From contig NC_021686.1 in NCBI RefSeq assembly GCF_000247815.1, positions 4,344,060-4,408,059 on the forward strand: DNA of 64,000 bases, written 5' to 3'. Origin of the DNA: Ficedula albicollis. Taxonomy: Eukaryota > Chordata > Aves > Passeriformes > Muscicapidae. The notes beneath the pieces were generated by a model. The model had not been told where the DNA came from and made no database searches. It saw only the letters and a list, made by a program, of their open reading frames with translations. Position numbers and translations under genes: made by a program. This document shows, in pieces, positions 1 through 12,936 of the stretch (positions are counted from its first letter, which is position 1; every line of letters begins with the position of its first letter).

Positions 1-107
1 AAAGGGTCCTGCCATGCTGAGTTGTTTTGCTCAGTGCGGTGGACGCTGCCTCATAAATCAAAGGAATTTAGTGCTTTACAACCTTTCAGAGCTGCTGAGG
101 GTGGTTG

Positions 108-143
<36 letters not shown>

Positions 144-2480
144 CTTTTTTTAATCTGATACACCTAGGAATATTTTCATTTCTTTTCTATAAAGAATGAA
201 TGAACTACTGGATGAGATCTATCTCAGCTGTTTTAGGGTTGATTGGTTTGCTTCACAGTGGCATTATACTTCCATTTGTTTTCCATTTGGATTTATGCTT
301 TATGGTGTTGTCTATGGAAGGAGACCAGCATGGTTTTATTACCATAAAGAGATGCAGATCACATTATATTCTGTCTTGTTTCTTAGAAATAACTAAATGA
401 AATACAAAGGCAAAATGGATTTGCAGTAAGCAAAGCAGTTTAATATCTTTACCTAAAATAAAAATAAAAATAGCCCTTTTTTAATACTATAATTTTAAAA
501 TCTTCTTTGTTTTTATTAGCAAAAATGAGCTTCCATGTTTCTCTACAATACACGAGTGATAATTTTTGAAGTTGCTTTTTTTGCCTGGAAACTTTATTTG
601 GAATAGCAACTGCAGGATTAGATACTTAATTTTGTTTTGATTTACATAATTATCCTTTTCAAATAGTGGAACAAAATTGATGTTATGAAAGAAAATAGCT
701 ACCTACATTTGATTATAGAAATGAAGATAAAGAAGGATGTTTTTTAAAAAATATCTAAAATTTTGATGTGAACTAAAGTATTGAGTAATGTTATGGGACA
801 TTGTCCGAGCAGAAAACCTCTTGGTTTGGATAGTTATGGAACCTAATCTTTGCTTTCCATTGCCTCTTTAAAAGCAGGCTGGGAGAGGGGATAGAAAATA
901 ATTGCAGGGAATGTGTTTTGCAATCAAAGGGAAGCTGGTTTTCCACGGGCATCTTAAGACTTCATTACACAGCAGGCACAATGTGTTTTAGCTTCTTTGG
1001 ATCATTCAGTCATAAATTCAGGTACTTTTTTGTACAGAAAAGGCAACTGTCCTGTCCTGGCTTGGTCACAACAGAAAAGGTGATTCCCTCTGAGCTGTGT
1101 GGAAGTCAGCAGTGTGGGGATCAGTATTGCAGAAGTTCCAGCTCCTTAATACTGAGAGCAATTCTTTGTTTATAGTTTTTGTGGTCTGCAGGCAAATAAA
1201 TACCTTCTTCTGTTTTCCTCCCTGGTTTAAATATCACAGATTAATATAAGGCAGGTGCCCAGTAAATGAGGTTTGTGTTTATAGAGCAGCATTGCTGTAT
1301 TTGTTTGTCCTCCATTATTTGGGTGCGTGAGTGTTTCATTGTATTTAATTATGTCTGTGAGGCACAAGACAACAGTCAACATCTGCTCTATTGTTGCCGT
1401 GGTTTACAGATAGCTTTGATGGGTTATTAAACAATCTATTTTTCAAACAGCAAACAGGGAAATAAGCTGCACCCATATTATGTGATTTTGTAAAGGTACA
1501 TTATGTAATTAGTTGTCTAGTATTTGCACGCTAATGTTTTATTTTGGTTGAATATATGCTATTCCATTTTTAAAAAGTGATGATCCTTGGCAGTTTTTAT
1601 TTAATGGTGAATTTTTAGTTTCTCTATGGCTTGAGTTGATTTTCTCACTACTAATTTGATTTCACCATACGTTTTATATTGACATAATGCATCCGAGTTG
1701 TGAATGCTAATACAGAAATTAGAAGTGTGCATTAACTTTCATTTATTACTGAAACAGCTACTGACAATCTCTTACTACAGGCACATCGTTAAGTATCTTG
1801 AACTATTTTTGAGTGAAGGTTTATGCTGTTACACAAGCATCAGCTGGGAAAGGCAAGGTTCAAACTGCTTTGACTCAGATCTTACTCGGGGCAGAGCATC
1901 CCTCAGTGCTCCCTGGGCAAGGGAAGTTGTACTGTACGGGCAGGGAGATGTCCCTGTAGAAACTGACTCTTGTACAAATGGATTCCCTGATGGAAAAGTG
2001 CTCGCGTGCTAATCTGCTTTTAATTTTGTTTTGGTTTAATGTACCTGTCAGCGGTTTGAAGTTTCTTTATGTAACACTGGTATCCACGGTACTGTATCTG
2101 GATGCATTAAGGCAAATCACTGAAAGATTGCAACTACCCAGCATGTGATTTGTTTTTGCCTCAAAATAAAATGTAGAAGAAAATGTTCCAGACACAAATG
2201 ATGAACAGATCCTAAAATTAGACTTTCTGTAGCTTTTATCATTGCAGAAAGTCACCTATTAAAAATGTTTGAGAACATGAGTCTGTAATATTTTCACGGC
2301 TCCTGAGCTGCTGCTGCCCACAGTTCTAGAGCTGCAGCTTGCTGGGGTTGCTGCTGACAGCAGGACTTCTCAGGCTTTGGAAATGTTGTTAATCCAATGA
2401 GCCTGACTTAGGAATGCAGGTTTTCCATTGGAATGAGGTGCTTCAAAATCCTTTGAACCTGGACTTTGCTCTGGTGAGAG
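1..2480. other. Non-coding stretch, upstream RBFOX1 intron
   Basis: AT-rich unique sequence with many in-frame stops. Apart from the T35 homopolymer at 109-143 I see no repeat family, exon or RNA gene. Confidence 0.6.
109..143 (+). repeat. Poly-T tract, T35
   Basis: Thirty-five T in a row, then one C and seven more T. No LINE or SINE body is attached on either side, so it looks like a free-standing homopolymer expansion rather than a retroposon tail. Confidence 0.95.
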
Positions 2481-2483
2481 CCC

Positions 2484-3130
2484 ACCTGGAGCTCTGCATC
2501 CAGCTCTGGATCAGATTGCCCTGAGAGGGTGTGGAGTCTCCCTCACTGGGGATGTTCCAGAACCATCTGGACACAGTCCTGTGCTCTGGGGTGGCCCTGC
2601 TGGAGCAGGGAGGTGGTACCAGATGACCCCACTGTGGTCCATTCCGGCCTGACCCATTCTGTGACCTGTTGGAGCAAATCCAGAGGTGGCACCGAGATGA
2701 TTAGAGGGACGAAGCACCTCTCCTGTGAAGAAGGCTGAGAGAACTGGGGTTGTTGAGCCTGGGGAAAAGAAGGCTTGGGGGTGCCCTAATTGTGGCCTTC
2801 CAGTGCCTGAAGGGAGCCTACAGGAAAGATGGGCAGAGAATTTTTTATGGGAATATGGAGTGACAGGACAAGGGGGATGATTTTAAACTGAGACAGAGTA
2901 GGTTTACAGGAGACGTCAGGAAGAAACTTTTCCCTGTGAGGGTTGTGAGACACTGGCACAGGTTGGCCAGAGATGCTGTGCATGCCCCATCCCTGGAAGA
3001 TGTCAAGGTCAGGCTGCTGGAGCTCTGGCAAACCTCTTTTAGTGGAAGGTGTCCCTGTCCAGGGCAGGAGCATTGAAAATGGATGATCTTTAAGGTCCCT
3101 TCCAAGCCAAACCATTCTATGATTCTATGA
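2484..3130 (+). mobile_element. CR1 LINE 3' fragment, interrupted by a second CR1 piece
   Basis: CR1 is the dominant avian non-LTR retrotransposon. Most copies are 5'-truncated 3' ends, as here. Diagnostic stretches are the left part around 2484-2512 (cacctggagctctgcatcca), the block from 2665 to 2940 (cctgttggagca; agggagcctacaggaaagat) and the tail at 3085-3130 (ttaaggtcccttcca, then ATTCTATGATTCTATGA). CR1 has this short octamer-type repeat at its 3' end instead of poly-A. A separate CR1 fragment occupies 2513-2664. Reading frames are broken, so this is a dead copy. Confidence 0.92.
2513..2664 (+). mobile_element. Second CR1 3' fragment inside the first
   Basis: Reads as the 3' end of a different CR1 subfamily: gagggtgtggagtctcc, then gatgttccagaacca, ctgctggagcagggaggt, ending gacccattctgtga. 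The outer CR1 resumes immediately at 2665 with cctgttggagc. The outer element lacks roughly the segment expected at this point, so either the insertion was accompanied by a deletion or the two were joined by template switching. Confidence 0.8.
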
Positions 3131-5490
3131 ACTAAACTATCTCTTTTATGTTCATAAAGAACTTATTTCAAAGTAAAAAAAAAATGCATAAAAAGCATGG
3201 TTATTTGTAAAATTATGCATCCCAACAGGTAAGAGTGGTGCTCGTTGAAATGTCATTTTGCAACCACAAATTCTCTCTGTAGAGAACTTTATTTACAAGC
3301 TGTTTACAGACACCCATGGGGTGGGGGAACTATGGGTTGTTTTTTTTACTTTATTTTCTATAGTATCTATTACTAAGTTTGCTGGGGTGTGTCTCTTGGG
3401 AAGTGCTCATTATAAACAAACATTTGTGTTTGTGTGCAACCAAACAACCCAGGCAGGTGTCTCCAGAAGCCTGCGTGGGAATGGAGCATTCCCAGGCTTT
3501 TTTTTTCTGTCATGTGGTGCAGACATGAATTTTCCTGGGTGAGAAAAGCAGGATTAGAATTTCTGCTGGGGTAGATCAGTTTATTGACTTCTGCTGAGAG
3601 TGTTAGCCTTGGCTTTGCTGTGAAATTAATGCATCGTGCAGTGAATGTGCATTTTCTGTCAGTGTATTCTTGTATATTTTGCTCAAGAATAGTTTTAGGT
3701 GTGTATTCAAATTAAAATTGCACAAATTATGTGTGCCCATTTTCAGAAGAAAATTATTTTTGCAACTGCTTTATAAAAAAACTCCAAGGGAAAACTATTT
3801 TCAGCTTTATTAAGGAAGTTGAGTTACAGCAGGCAGCATCTGATCTGTGAGAGTGATGGACACTGGTTGCTCTCAGAGCTTCACAAGGAGTTAGGGCTGT
3901 GGACCACAAAATATTTCAGTGTTTTCTTTGTGTGATCCTAAAGGGCTAATTAGGGCTGAAGAATTGAGGATAAATCAGAAAATTTAGTTCTTTGACAACA
4001 AATGGCCAAATAGATGAGTGGAAAAGCACAAATATTGTTAGGCCAATACTTCTGTTCCTATCAGCTGAGGTTTCTAATGCTTTCAGCCAAATGCTGCCTG
4101 CCTTGGATGCTCCTTGCTTGTAGCTCTTGGCTAAACTTTTGTACTTAAACTATTGCCAGTGTCTTGAGTAGAGCTGAGTTACGGCTTACATTACATCTAA
4201 TGCCTTCAAGTCTTGGTGTTTTATCTCTTGAAAATATGAAACTTGTCAGTAGTGAACAGAAATTCCCTCTGATCCCTTTAAAGACCTATAGGGTCTTTAT
4301 TGTTTTGGGGTTTGACTTGGTTGTTTCTCCAAGGCACCCTGCTCACTTAGGATATCTACCCCCTGCTGGTTTCTGCAATCAAACCATAGCACTTGGCATG
4401 GCAGTGTGCTTGAATGATGTATTTATACAGGCAGGAGGCAGGGTTTAATACCATCTCATGATTCACTGTGCAGTCCTATTAATATGAACTTGACTCGGGG
4501 GAATAAGTAGCTGTTACTTGTCAGCAAATCCTGAGTGTATTAAGGGGGTGAAGTTGTATTGAAAGATCCTCACAGTGATACTCTGCAGTTCCCAAGGGAT
4601 GCAAATGAAGACTGTACTTTGATGAATAATGAATGTGCTAATTGGGGTCAAGAAGAAGTCATAGCTTCCTATGATACAGTAGTTAGAGTAGCCTGACTAC
4701 AGCAATAAAGAAAAGTCTGTTTGACCAGATTTGGCAATAAAAAATGTGTGGCTGTCATCTCCACCCAACTGAAGCCTGGGATGTGACGGTGACAGGCAGG
4801 TGGTTTATGTCTTCTACAACTCAGGGTGTGTTCCTGACATCCTCTCTGAGGTGTTGGTTGGTGCCCATAAGAATATGGCCATGAGCTGACACTGAGACTG
4901 GTTGAGAGCTCAGATATTGCCCAAGATCTTGTGTGGAATGGATGAAGATGTCTCATGGCATGGCTTGGGTATATCACTAGGATTTATTAAGAGTGGATAT
5001 TGGTTAGAGTCAGTCTGTTCCTCATTTGCTAGGAAAAATGTTTCTGTTGCTGCTGGGCTGTATTTGCAAATGAATACCCTAAGGGGAAGATTACAGCCTG
5101 TTCTTACCTGCTGACAAAATACATGCAAAAATACTTATTTCTTGGTCATCCTGTATTCAGCACACAAAGGAGAAGAATAAATGAAAAAGATTAAGGAAGA
5201 TATATGCAAGTATGATTCTAATACATATTTTGTGAAATACATGAATACATTCAAAAACAACTTGAGACTTTATTAAAGATGTATGTGATACTGCTTATCA
5301 TTTGTGGAAGATGTACATAATTTTCAGTAGTTAGTCTATGTAACTGAATGATATCAAAAAAGCATGAGATCTTGAAAGTGTTCTATGTTTCATACAAAAT
5401 TTTCTAAGCTGCTTAGCTTCTCATGGATTGGAGGCTGATCTCAGCTGGTTTAGAAAATGCAGATAATCTCAAGAGCAGAGTAGTAAAAGA

Positions 5491-5707
5491 TATCTGAAGT
5501 AGCCTGGAGATGGGAGCGAGTGTGTTCTCAAAGAGGCCAACAGGGTATCTGAAGTAGCCTGGAGATGGGAGCGAGTGTGTTCTCCAAGAGGCCAACAGGG
5601 AAAATTCAAGTGATTTGGTGCAGCTATCCAGATGATAAGAGTTACTAAACCAACAGGGAAAATTCAAGTGATTTGGTGCAGCTATCCAGCTGATAAGAGT
5701 TACGTAC
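5491..5707 (+). repeat. Compound tandem duplication: 55 bp x2 followed by 58 bp x2
   Basis: A 55-bp unit (tatctgaagtagcctggaga...) occurs at 5491-5545 and 5546-5600. A different 58-bp unit starting with ccaacaggg then occurs at 5592-5649 and 5650-5707. The two duplications overlap by the shared ccaacaggg, so the second event reused the end of the first. Copies differ at only one or two positions, plus a short insertion at the end of the last copy. Confidence 0.93.
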
Positions 5708-6972
5708 TAAAAGCCAGCATGGAACTCTGCAACAGAAGGAAAACAATGCAGGGCTCACTAAGGCAGAGGAAATAAAGTGCAGAACTTTGTAACACATCTT
5801 CAGTGTTGTGAATAAGTTGTGATATCTGCATGTCAAAATCAATTCTTGTTGCTTAAAGCACAGTATTTTCCTACAGGTTTGCAGGTAACTTTTCTGAGTG
5901 ATCCAGGACAGTTGGAGGCACACAGAGAAGCTTCTTTCACAGAGTTGTGCAGGCCCATGGAGGTGCATTCTGCCAGTTTCTGTAGGTTTAGGAGACTCAT
6001 TTCTGTGTGGCACCTTGCAGTCCAATGTCATCCTTTTTCCTAGTGCAGAGCGCAGCACACGAAATAACAGAAGTTTTCAGATTTGCCCTGCTTTAATTTT
6101 GACACAAATGCTGGGATAATAATGTGCTTGTGATGCAGAATCTTTCTAATTGGTATGATAGTGCAGCTAAGTTAAAAGAAACCTATAGCTATTTGATTGG
6201 TTTTTTTCAGAGAGTAGCTGTTCACAGATTGCTCTCGGCTTTTGTGCCTTGATATGTAGAGCTGATGACAGGTCCTTACGTTTCTGTGGTAGCCCAAGGC
6301 AAGTCCAGGCACAGAGGGATCCCTTAACTCCAATTTTAACCTGCTGCTTCTCTCTAGCATACATTTATCACCTACGTAAGTGAATGTGTCTTGTGACTCT
6401 CTGAAGGGTAAATCACTCTCCCTGCTGTCAGGGGACAAGTACTTATCTTTTAGCAATCCAGTCTAAGCAAGGAGTGAGGGTTTCCAAGATGTAGAAGAGG
6501 GCAAGCCTTGCCTTTAAGAGTCCTGGGAAAAGTGGGGCTAAGTAGATGTGTATCTTTCAGGTGTGTGCGTGTGTTTTGTTATGTTGCTCTCATTGTGGTG
6601 ATCTCCTTGAACCACATACAATTGTCTTCAAAGGAATTTGCATTCAGAAATGGATACAAATTAGAGTTGACCTGCAGAGGAACAGGGATATTGGTCATCG
6701 TGCCACTGGACTGTCAGTTCATCCCCCAGTCAATGTTTTTTGTGGCATTCTGGCAGGAGGAGGTTTTATGGGCTGAAAGAGAATGTTCATAGATGTTTAG
6801 AGAGAGTCTTACCTGGCAGCAGGCAATTTCAGGAGAAAGCATCAATGCCATTTAGAGTTTGGTTAGGAGGTGAAGGAGCACTGTATTCAAGGCAAGACAA
6901 AGGATATTAATTAATCTTGGGGTTGCTGACATGAATAGCTTGTGTAGGAATAGGCTGAAGTGAGCCTTTGAA

Positions 6973-7022
6973 GGGGATGACAAGTACTGGATGGTTGGTG
7001 ACAGGGGATGACAAGCACTGGA
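6973..7022 (+). repeat. Short imperfect tandem repeat, period 31
   Basis: ggggatgacaagtactgg at 6973 recurs at 7004 with one substitution, separated by a short spacer. It is a partial second copy of about 19 bp. Confidence 0.75.
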
Positions 7023-8734
7023 TAAAGGTAATAAAAGGATGTGTTTTGGGGCAGTGCAGGTTGAGAAGGAAGTGACCTTTATGGGAGCATTCCAAAAGAA
7101 ATGCAAAGTAAACACACCATTCTTTAGCCAGTGAGATCCACAGCAGCCCATGGCTCATACACAGCTCTGACAATAAAAAAGGAAGTTGAAACCAGAGAGA
7201 AAGGATTGGCTGTGTGCTCAGAAACCAACATTTACTGAAATGTTGCACTACAAGTGTAGCAAAGCCAATTGGCCTACAGGGCAACAGCCTTAATTTCTCT
7301 ACAAATAGTTTCCCAAACATGTTTCCCAAGTTTTTACTTCTGTCTGAAGCTCTTGTATTCAGCAGGACTGTAATTATTTATCTTTATTTATCTTTGAAAT
7401 ATCTTCCAAACTTACTATTATTGTACATTTAGATGAAAAAGGCTACAATCTGAACTTCAGTGGAAGTGAAGTGTTGTTGTTTTCTGACTGAAGAATCAGC
7501 TGGGTTCATCTTGACCTGCTGCTAGTTTTTAATGTGCTCCTAAGAGCTAATGCCATTGTTAGATGCTAATGCAATTTTTAAATGGAAACTTTAAACTCAG
7601 AAGAAAAATGTGTTAGTTCTAAATATGCTGTATCCCACATGCTTGAAAAAGGTGGTTTCTTCCAGTTCTAAATTCTTCTATATCTGTGCCCTATTGTCTA
7701 GAGTGAACTGAGATGTTTCATAAACTCCAACAACTCTGATGCACATCTGCTGTGCTGATTATCTGTATAAGACCAGCAGACACCTTTGATTTGTATAGGT
7801 GACATTTTCTGCTTTAGGAGCCAGTAAAATATCTGTGCTGTGTTTTGGCTCTGCTGTTCTGGGTGAGAAGAGCTGGCTGGGGAATTGGTCCCTGGCATGA
7901 ACAGCTCCTACATGTTCTCCATGAGGAGGAGAGGGGACAGAGAGCAGCTGGGGGCAGGGACGAGCCTGGATGGTGCTGCTGGGGCACTTGAAGAGCCTCT
8001 GGCCCCAAATGGCTTTTGCAGAAGGGTGGGAATAGTCTTTGGAAGACAAGTGCAGTAGTTAAAACAGTGTCAGCAGCTGTGCTGGGGAGGGAGGGGAAGA
8101 TGTGCAGGACAGCTTTTTCTGCCTATCAGTATTTCCTTTAATGCCAGATCACCCCAGACAATGCCAATCAACAGCAGCACCTTCTCTTTCAAAGTATCTG
8201 TGGTGCTGGTGTCTGGTGATCCACTTTAGAGACAGTAGTCTAAAGTTGCTGTGGATGAGGGAAATTATCAGGAGACTCGGAAACTGATTTGCCCTTTTGG
8301 TTTTGGGGTTTCCTGTACCAGAAGACCACTGAGAAACCTTGGAGAGAACATGGAGAACATCTGGACAATGGGAAAGGTGGTCAGACATGGGAGACTTGAA
8401 GTTGAAAGATTCAAATATGACATAGCATAAGCTCTGAAGAGGGTGCCAAAGTGGTACCTGAATTATTTATGACCTGAGAGACAGGAAAGTTAGGCCAGTG
8501 TAGGAAGGAAGTAGAAATTATTTGCATTGGTGTTGTGCAGCATTTGGAAGAACTATTGTTTGTGGTATTTTGAACTAGATACAGGCATTAAGAAGAATTA
8601 ATTATTTGGCAGGAAGATGGTCTAAATAGATTACTTCTGTCAGAATCTGATTAGAGCATACATCATTGATTGGCTGATGACTGCATTGCAGGGATCTGCC
8701 TTTTCCAGGCATCGTGGCCCCAGGGAAGTTGCTT

Positions 8735-8737
<3 letters not shown>

Positions 8738-8784
<47 letters not shown>
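8738..8784 (+). repeat. Poly-T tract, T47
   Basis: Forty-seven consecutive T flanked by unique sequence. No retroposon body is recognisable on the 3' side, where a reverse-oriented poly-A element would have to lie. Confidence 0.95.
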
Positions 8785-10899
8785 CTCCACCTTATACCAC
8801 AGCAAAATTTAGGCATCTGCTTTTGTCTGAGGAAGTATTTTGGTCATTGTCTAATGTGCCGTTTACATCTTATGTGCAGGTGGGATGAAAGCTCTCATCT
8901 TTGTTGCACCATTTTCATTTTTCTTGTTCTGCCTGAACGTGTATCCCAGTTTTCAGGCATATTTTTAGTTTTATTTCTGTATCTGTGCATCTGTACTGTA
9001 CAGAAGTCTCCATTTACTTCCTATTTAAATGGCTTTTTAGGAAGCCTTCAATGAAACTGCTATTAGAGCAGTCCTGTCAGTAGCTTCAGTTCTGTGCTAA
9101 AACGTGAGATTGTGCTATTAGATTGCTGGGCCTGAAATACTTACAAATTTTATGACCTTCTACTCCTACCCTACCTCTCTTAACCTATGCTCTTCACCTT
9201 TAAAAGCAGCTTTTCATTAATTAAACCTGCCTTTTTGCAAAATTCTGCATAGCTGAAACAAGATTGTGCATTTTATTTTTGTATATGCATTTTGCATATA
9301 AAGCTAGTGTTCGTTTGTTTTTCTTCCTCTCTCATTGATGAAATCAATTTTTGGTTTGAGAAGATCAATGATTTTTTTTAATGAAAGAAACCAAAGCCAA
9401 CTAGGGTTTGGGAACAGCTGAAAGTAACATACCCTCTATGAACACACTGAAAATGGCTTAATGTCATTTTTTTCCTAACAGCATTATAATTTTCTAGAAT
9501 GTAATGGAAATGAAATCTGTATAGTTGTTTAAACTAGATGATCTCCCCTTTTCCACCCACACAGAGAGCTGATTTTTGGCAGGCAGGAGGAGCCCTGCAG
9601 CAGGCAGGAAATGGGTGCTGGCACCACCTGGGACCTCAGAGAGGGGCTCGATGTGCGTGTCCCGACCATTCTGGCTCTGTCCTGCCAGAAGTGTTTGGGT
9701 CCCTGCTTGACCTTTATCATGCTAAAGGTCCTGCTGAAGTGAAACTGAACTCTCAGCTTTATCAATACTCTTCTGGCTCATCCTCTCAGTCCTCGGCACT
9801 CTTTGTGGTCAAATTTCATTTATTCAACGTATTCCAGAATGGGAATGACCACTGATACCAACTAACGGCAGACTGTAAAACTCAACTGAAATTTCCTTTC
9901 TGTGTGGCTGGGAGGGAGAAGAAATGTGTTGGTCTAAAGTGGTGGAGCTGATGTAGAGACTTTGGCATGAGTTGTGAGCTTGGCAGGAGGCGGGGATGCG
10001 AGTAAAGCTCTGTTGTGCTTCTGTGGTTTTGATTCGCAGAGGTTTGTGTGAACTTAGGTAGCTGTGCACACATGGGACATCAGCACAGAGCCCAGCCAGC
10101 AGTCAGAGCTTGCATCTGGAGTGCCCCACACACAGACACTTAGAAGCATGTTGTTATAGTGAGGCAAGCAAAGCGTCCTTGCACTACAACAGGTAATTAC
10201 GGTTTGTTTTCAATGTTTGTTTTTGTATGTTGCTATCTGCAATGGAGAAAAGAGCAATGGTAGACATTTGATGTTTTCATTATTCTGGAATGTTTATACT
10301 GCTTGCAAAGGGCTGGAAGTGTCCTCCTGGAAGTTGCCGAGTTCACACTAGCACTGCTACTTCCATCATATAATTGCCTGTCATAAGCAACCCTTTTTTC
10401 TTACTGTGGGTTTGTAAGGCTGTTATAGACCCTCACTAGACAAGACCAAAATACTTCCAAAAAAACCTCCGAACTTGATAAAATATGTTCAGCCTAAATT
10501 TATTCATAGCTAGGTTTTTTCTTGATTTTTTAGAGTGTCAGGATTGTCCTTAGCTTAAACAGTCTCTTCCTCCTACTGTTTTCTTCCCTATTCACAGATT
10601 GCTTTGCTGGGGTAAACAAATCCAATTTAGATTTCTGTTGCAACGTAGTTGTTCCATTCCCCTGAACACAAAAAGGAATTTCTCTACAATGGTTGTATTT
10701 GAATTTTTTTTAACTATTTAATGTGGATGAAGAGAACTGCAGTCTGTTGGAAGTACCTCTAAGAAATCAAGAAATACTTGGGAATTAAAAAATACTGCTA
10801 ATTTTCCTTTTCGTATCTGCATCTCACTAGCATCTCAAATTCTTTAAACAGATGCAATAAGATACTGCTTTTCTTCCTCCTGAGTTTAGCTCTGAAGTT

Positions 10900-11190
10900 T
10901 GTTATTAGGAGGAGCATGATCTTGCATTTTGTATAATTGAATTCCATCCCATTTCTATTAATGCAGCCCATAAGATTTAGCAGTTCTTTCTATGTAATAT
11001 CCTTATCCTTTCCAGTCTTGACAGTACCTTCCAACTTTGTGTCATCAGGAAATTTCATCAGCAGGTTGCCTTGTGCCAAAATAATTAAAGAAAATGTTCA
11101 AAAAAATCTGTCCCAAAATAGATCACAGAAAAGCTTCCCTTGAGCCTGCGCTTTCCTGTACAAATCTTCTTCCTCAGGTTTTCTAACATC
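10900..11190 (-). mobile_element. Ancient L3/CR1-like LINE relic (reverse-transcriptase region)
   Basis: The + strand carries the antisense of an old amniote L3/CR1 reverse transcriptase: ttgaattccatcccatttct, then accttccaactttgtgtcat, aaatttcatcagcag and a degraded aatctgtcccaaaat. These blocks occur in the order found in L3-type elements, but with many substitutions and stops in all frames. It is much more diverged than the CR1 copies at 2.5, 18 and 48 kb, so it probably predates birds. The assignment is from remembered consensus, not alignment. Confidence 0.65.
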
Positions 11191-12903
11191 TTATCAAATA
11201 TATACATGCTGAAACAAAAAACCTGCCAGGTATTTTACAGAGCAATTTAACAGTCTTATATTTATGTCAGTTGTCCCACTGGAGTCATTTGAGTAAAGCT
11301 TGCAGAATCCATTTTATAATCTCCATTCCTGGGTGAAAGAAATCTGCTTTACTTTCAAATGCAGTTCAGTCTGCTGGATGAAACAAATAAGCAGTAGTTA
11401 AAGTGAACTTTTTTTTAGAAATTAAGTATTTTTAAGTGAGTTGTGACTGCAACTCGCTTTCTCATATATACCTTTTGTTTATGTATTTCTCTTTGAGAAT
11501 TAGTGACTGATTTTGTATTGGAATTAATGGCAATCTTTTGGAAAAATCCATGATGTGTCAGCCTGCTTAATAATTAAGCTGCAGAGTTTCTCTTCCTTGG
11601 TAAGAAAATAGCAAGAAAAAGGATTTGTAGCTAAGCATGGTCAGATAACCAATGAGAACAACATCATCCCCAACAGAAACAGGAGCTGGAGTGGGGTAAA
11701 CATCATTTCATCATGTCACAATTGCTGGCCTCACTGGCAGCTTCTGCAGAGAGCATCACTGAGGGTCACAATTCCACATCTAAAGTTAGCAGTGGGGTAA
11801 GGCTGGCAGTGGGGAGGGCCAGCAGGCAGCTGCTCAGGGAGATTTCTAAATCCTGCAGCTCGGCCGCCGTGATACACGAGAATCAATTACTGAAAACCTT
11901 CCACGATGGTCAAAATGTGACATTAAATAATTAAGTATCACATCAAATCTTGTCTGCAATTAGTTATCTGGAAAAGTAATTATGCAACAAAATCAAGTAG
12001 CTGAAATTAGTGGTGTGAAGCACCCTGATTATTTCAAGGCTGTAGGAGATTTTTTTTTTTTATTTCACTTGTAACATGAAGTTGTAAGTACCTAACTAAT
12101 TCTCTATTGAAATAAAAAAGTCTTGCTGGATTGTAATTCTTGTCATTAGTTACATCTGCAATAGAAGATACATAGAACATAAAACAGGTGTTAATGACTA
12201 GGTTGGTTTTGTCTAAAGTAAAAATGAGCTGTGGAAGAGAATGTCTTGTAAGTAATACATTTAAAGTCAAATCTGTTTTGATTTTGAGAGGAAACCAGCC
12301 TAAACTTCAGTCCTTTGTCTCTTGCACCAGTAGTGTAAGTTGATTTTTAGAACAGAGTTGAAATACTCTAATGTGAAGATGTGTTCTTTTAAAATAGTTA
12401 TGATCAATTTAATAACATACATGTTGTGAAAGGTTAGAAGAGCCATTAAAATATAATTTACACTAATAGAAGTCGTTAGCTTGCGATAGTTAGCTCACAT
12501 ATTCAAAACAAACAAAAATATAATGAATCGAAACGGAATGTACCCGGTATTACAGACTGAAGTGTGAATGCTCACATGAACATTGTTTAACAGCTTATAA
12601 ATACAGGGAAATGTCTAATTATGCAATCATGATAAAACTGATTATTTTGAAAATGGCTTCTGATAGTAACTGTTGTCATGTATGTGCCAGAATTGATCAG
12701 AAGATTATTTCTAATCAGTAGATCTGTACAGAATTTGATCTCTATGTGTTTAGTACTTAAAAATCTGAACTGATTAAGAGTAGTTGGCTAGTCATGTTAC
12801 TTAAGCTGCTCCCAAAATAGCACCTTCCTTTTTGAGTAGAGTTAGGTTTGCAGCTGTTGTCTCTATCTGTTGTCTCTGAAGAAAATTTTAACATTAAGTG
12901 TTG
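11191..12903. other. Non-coding stretch immediately upstream of the RBFOX1 exon
   Basis: AT-rich unique sequence with no repeat family recognised. The part at about 12440-12720 has several CpGs and no low-complexity sequence and may be a conserved non-coding element, which cannot be tested here. A short T11 run lies at about 12051-12061. Confidence 0.5.
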
Positions 12904-12904
12904 C

Positions 12905-12933
12905 TGACGTCAATTTTTTTCTTTTTTTTACAG
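12905..12933 (+). promoter_or_regulatory. RBFOX1: Branch point, polypyrimidine tract and 3' splice acceptor
   Basis: CTGAC at 12904-12908 matches the CURAY branch-point consensus, with its A at 12907, about 27 nt before the exon. It is followed by an almost pure T/C tract from about 12914 to 12929 and ACAG ending at 12933. Together these make a textbook strong acceptor directly upstream of the recognised exon. Confidence 0.75.
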
Positions 12934-12936
12934 CTG

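Larger units (their letters stand above)
3131..10899. other. Non-coding stretch, upstream RBFOX1 intron
   Basis: Unique AT-rich sequence with locally GC-richer patches (about 7900-8000 and 9550-9700) that lack CpG-island character. It contains the tandem duplications at 5491-5707 and 6973-7022 and the T47 tract at 8738-8784. No exon recognised. Confidence 0.55.

Noticed and set aside
109..143. T35 and T47 tracts as reversed poly-A tails of SINE or processed copies
   Set aside because: No element body is seen next to them, and avian CR1 elements lack poly-A tails.
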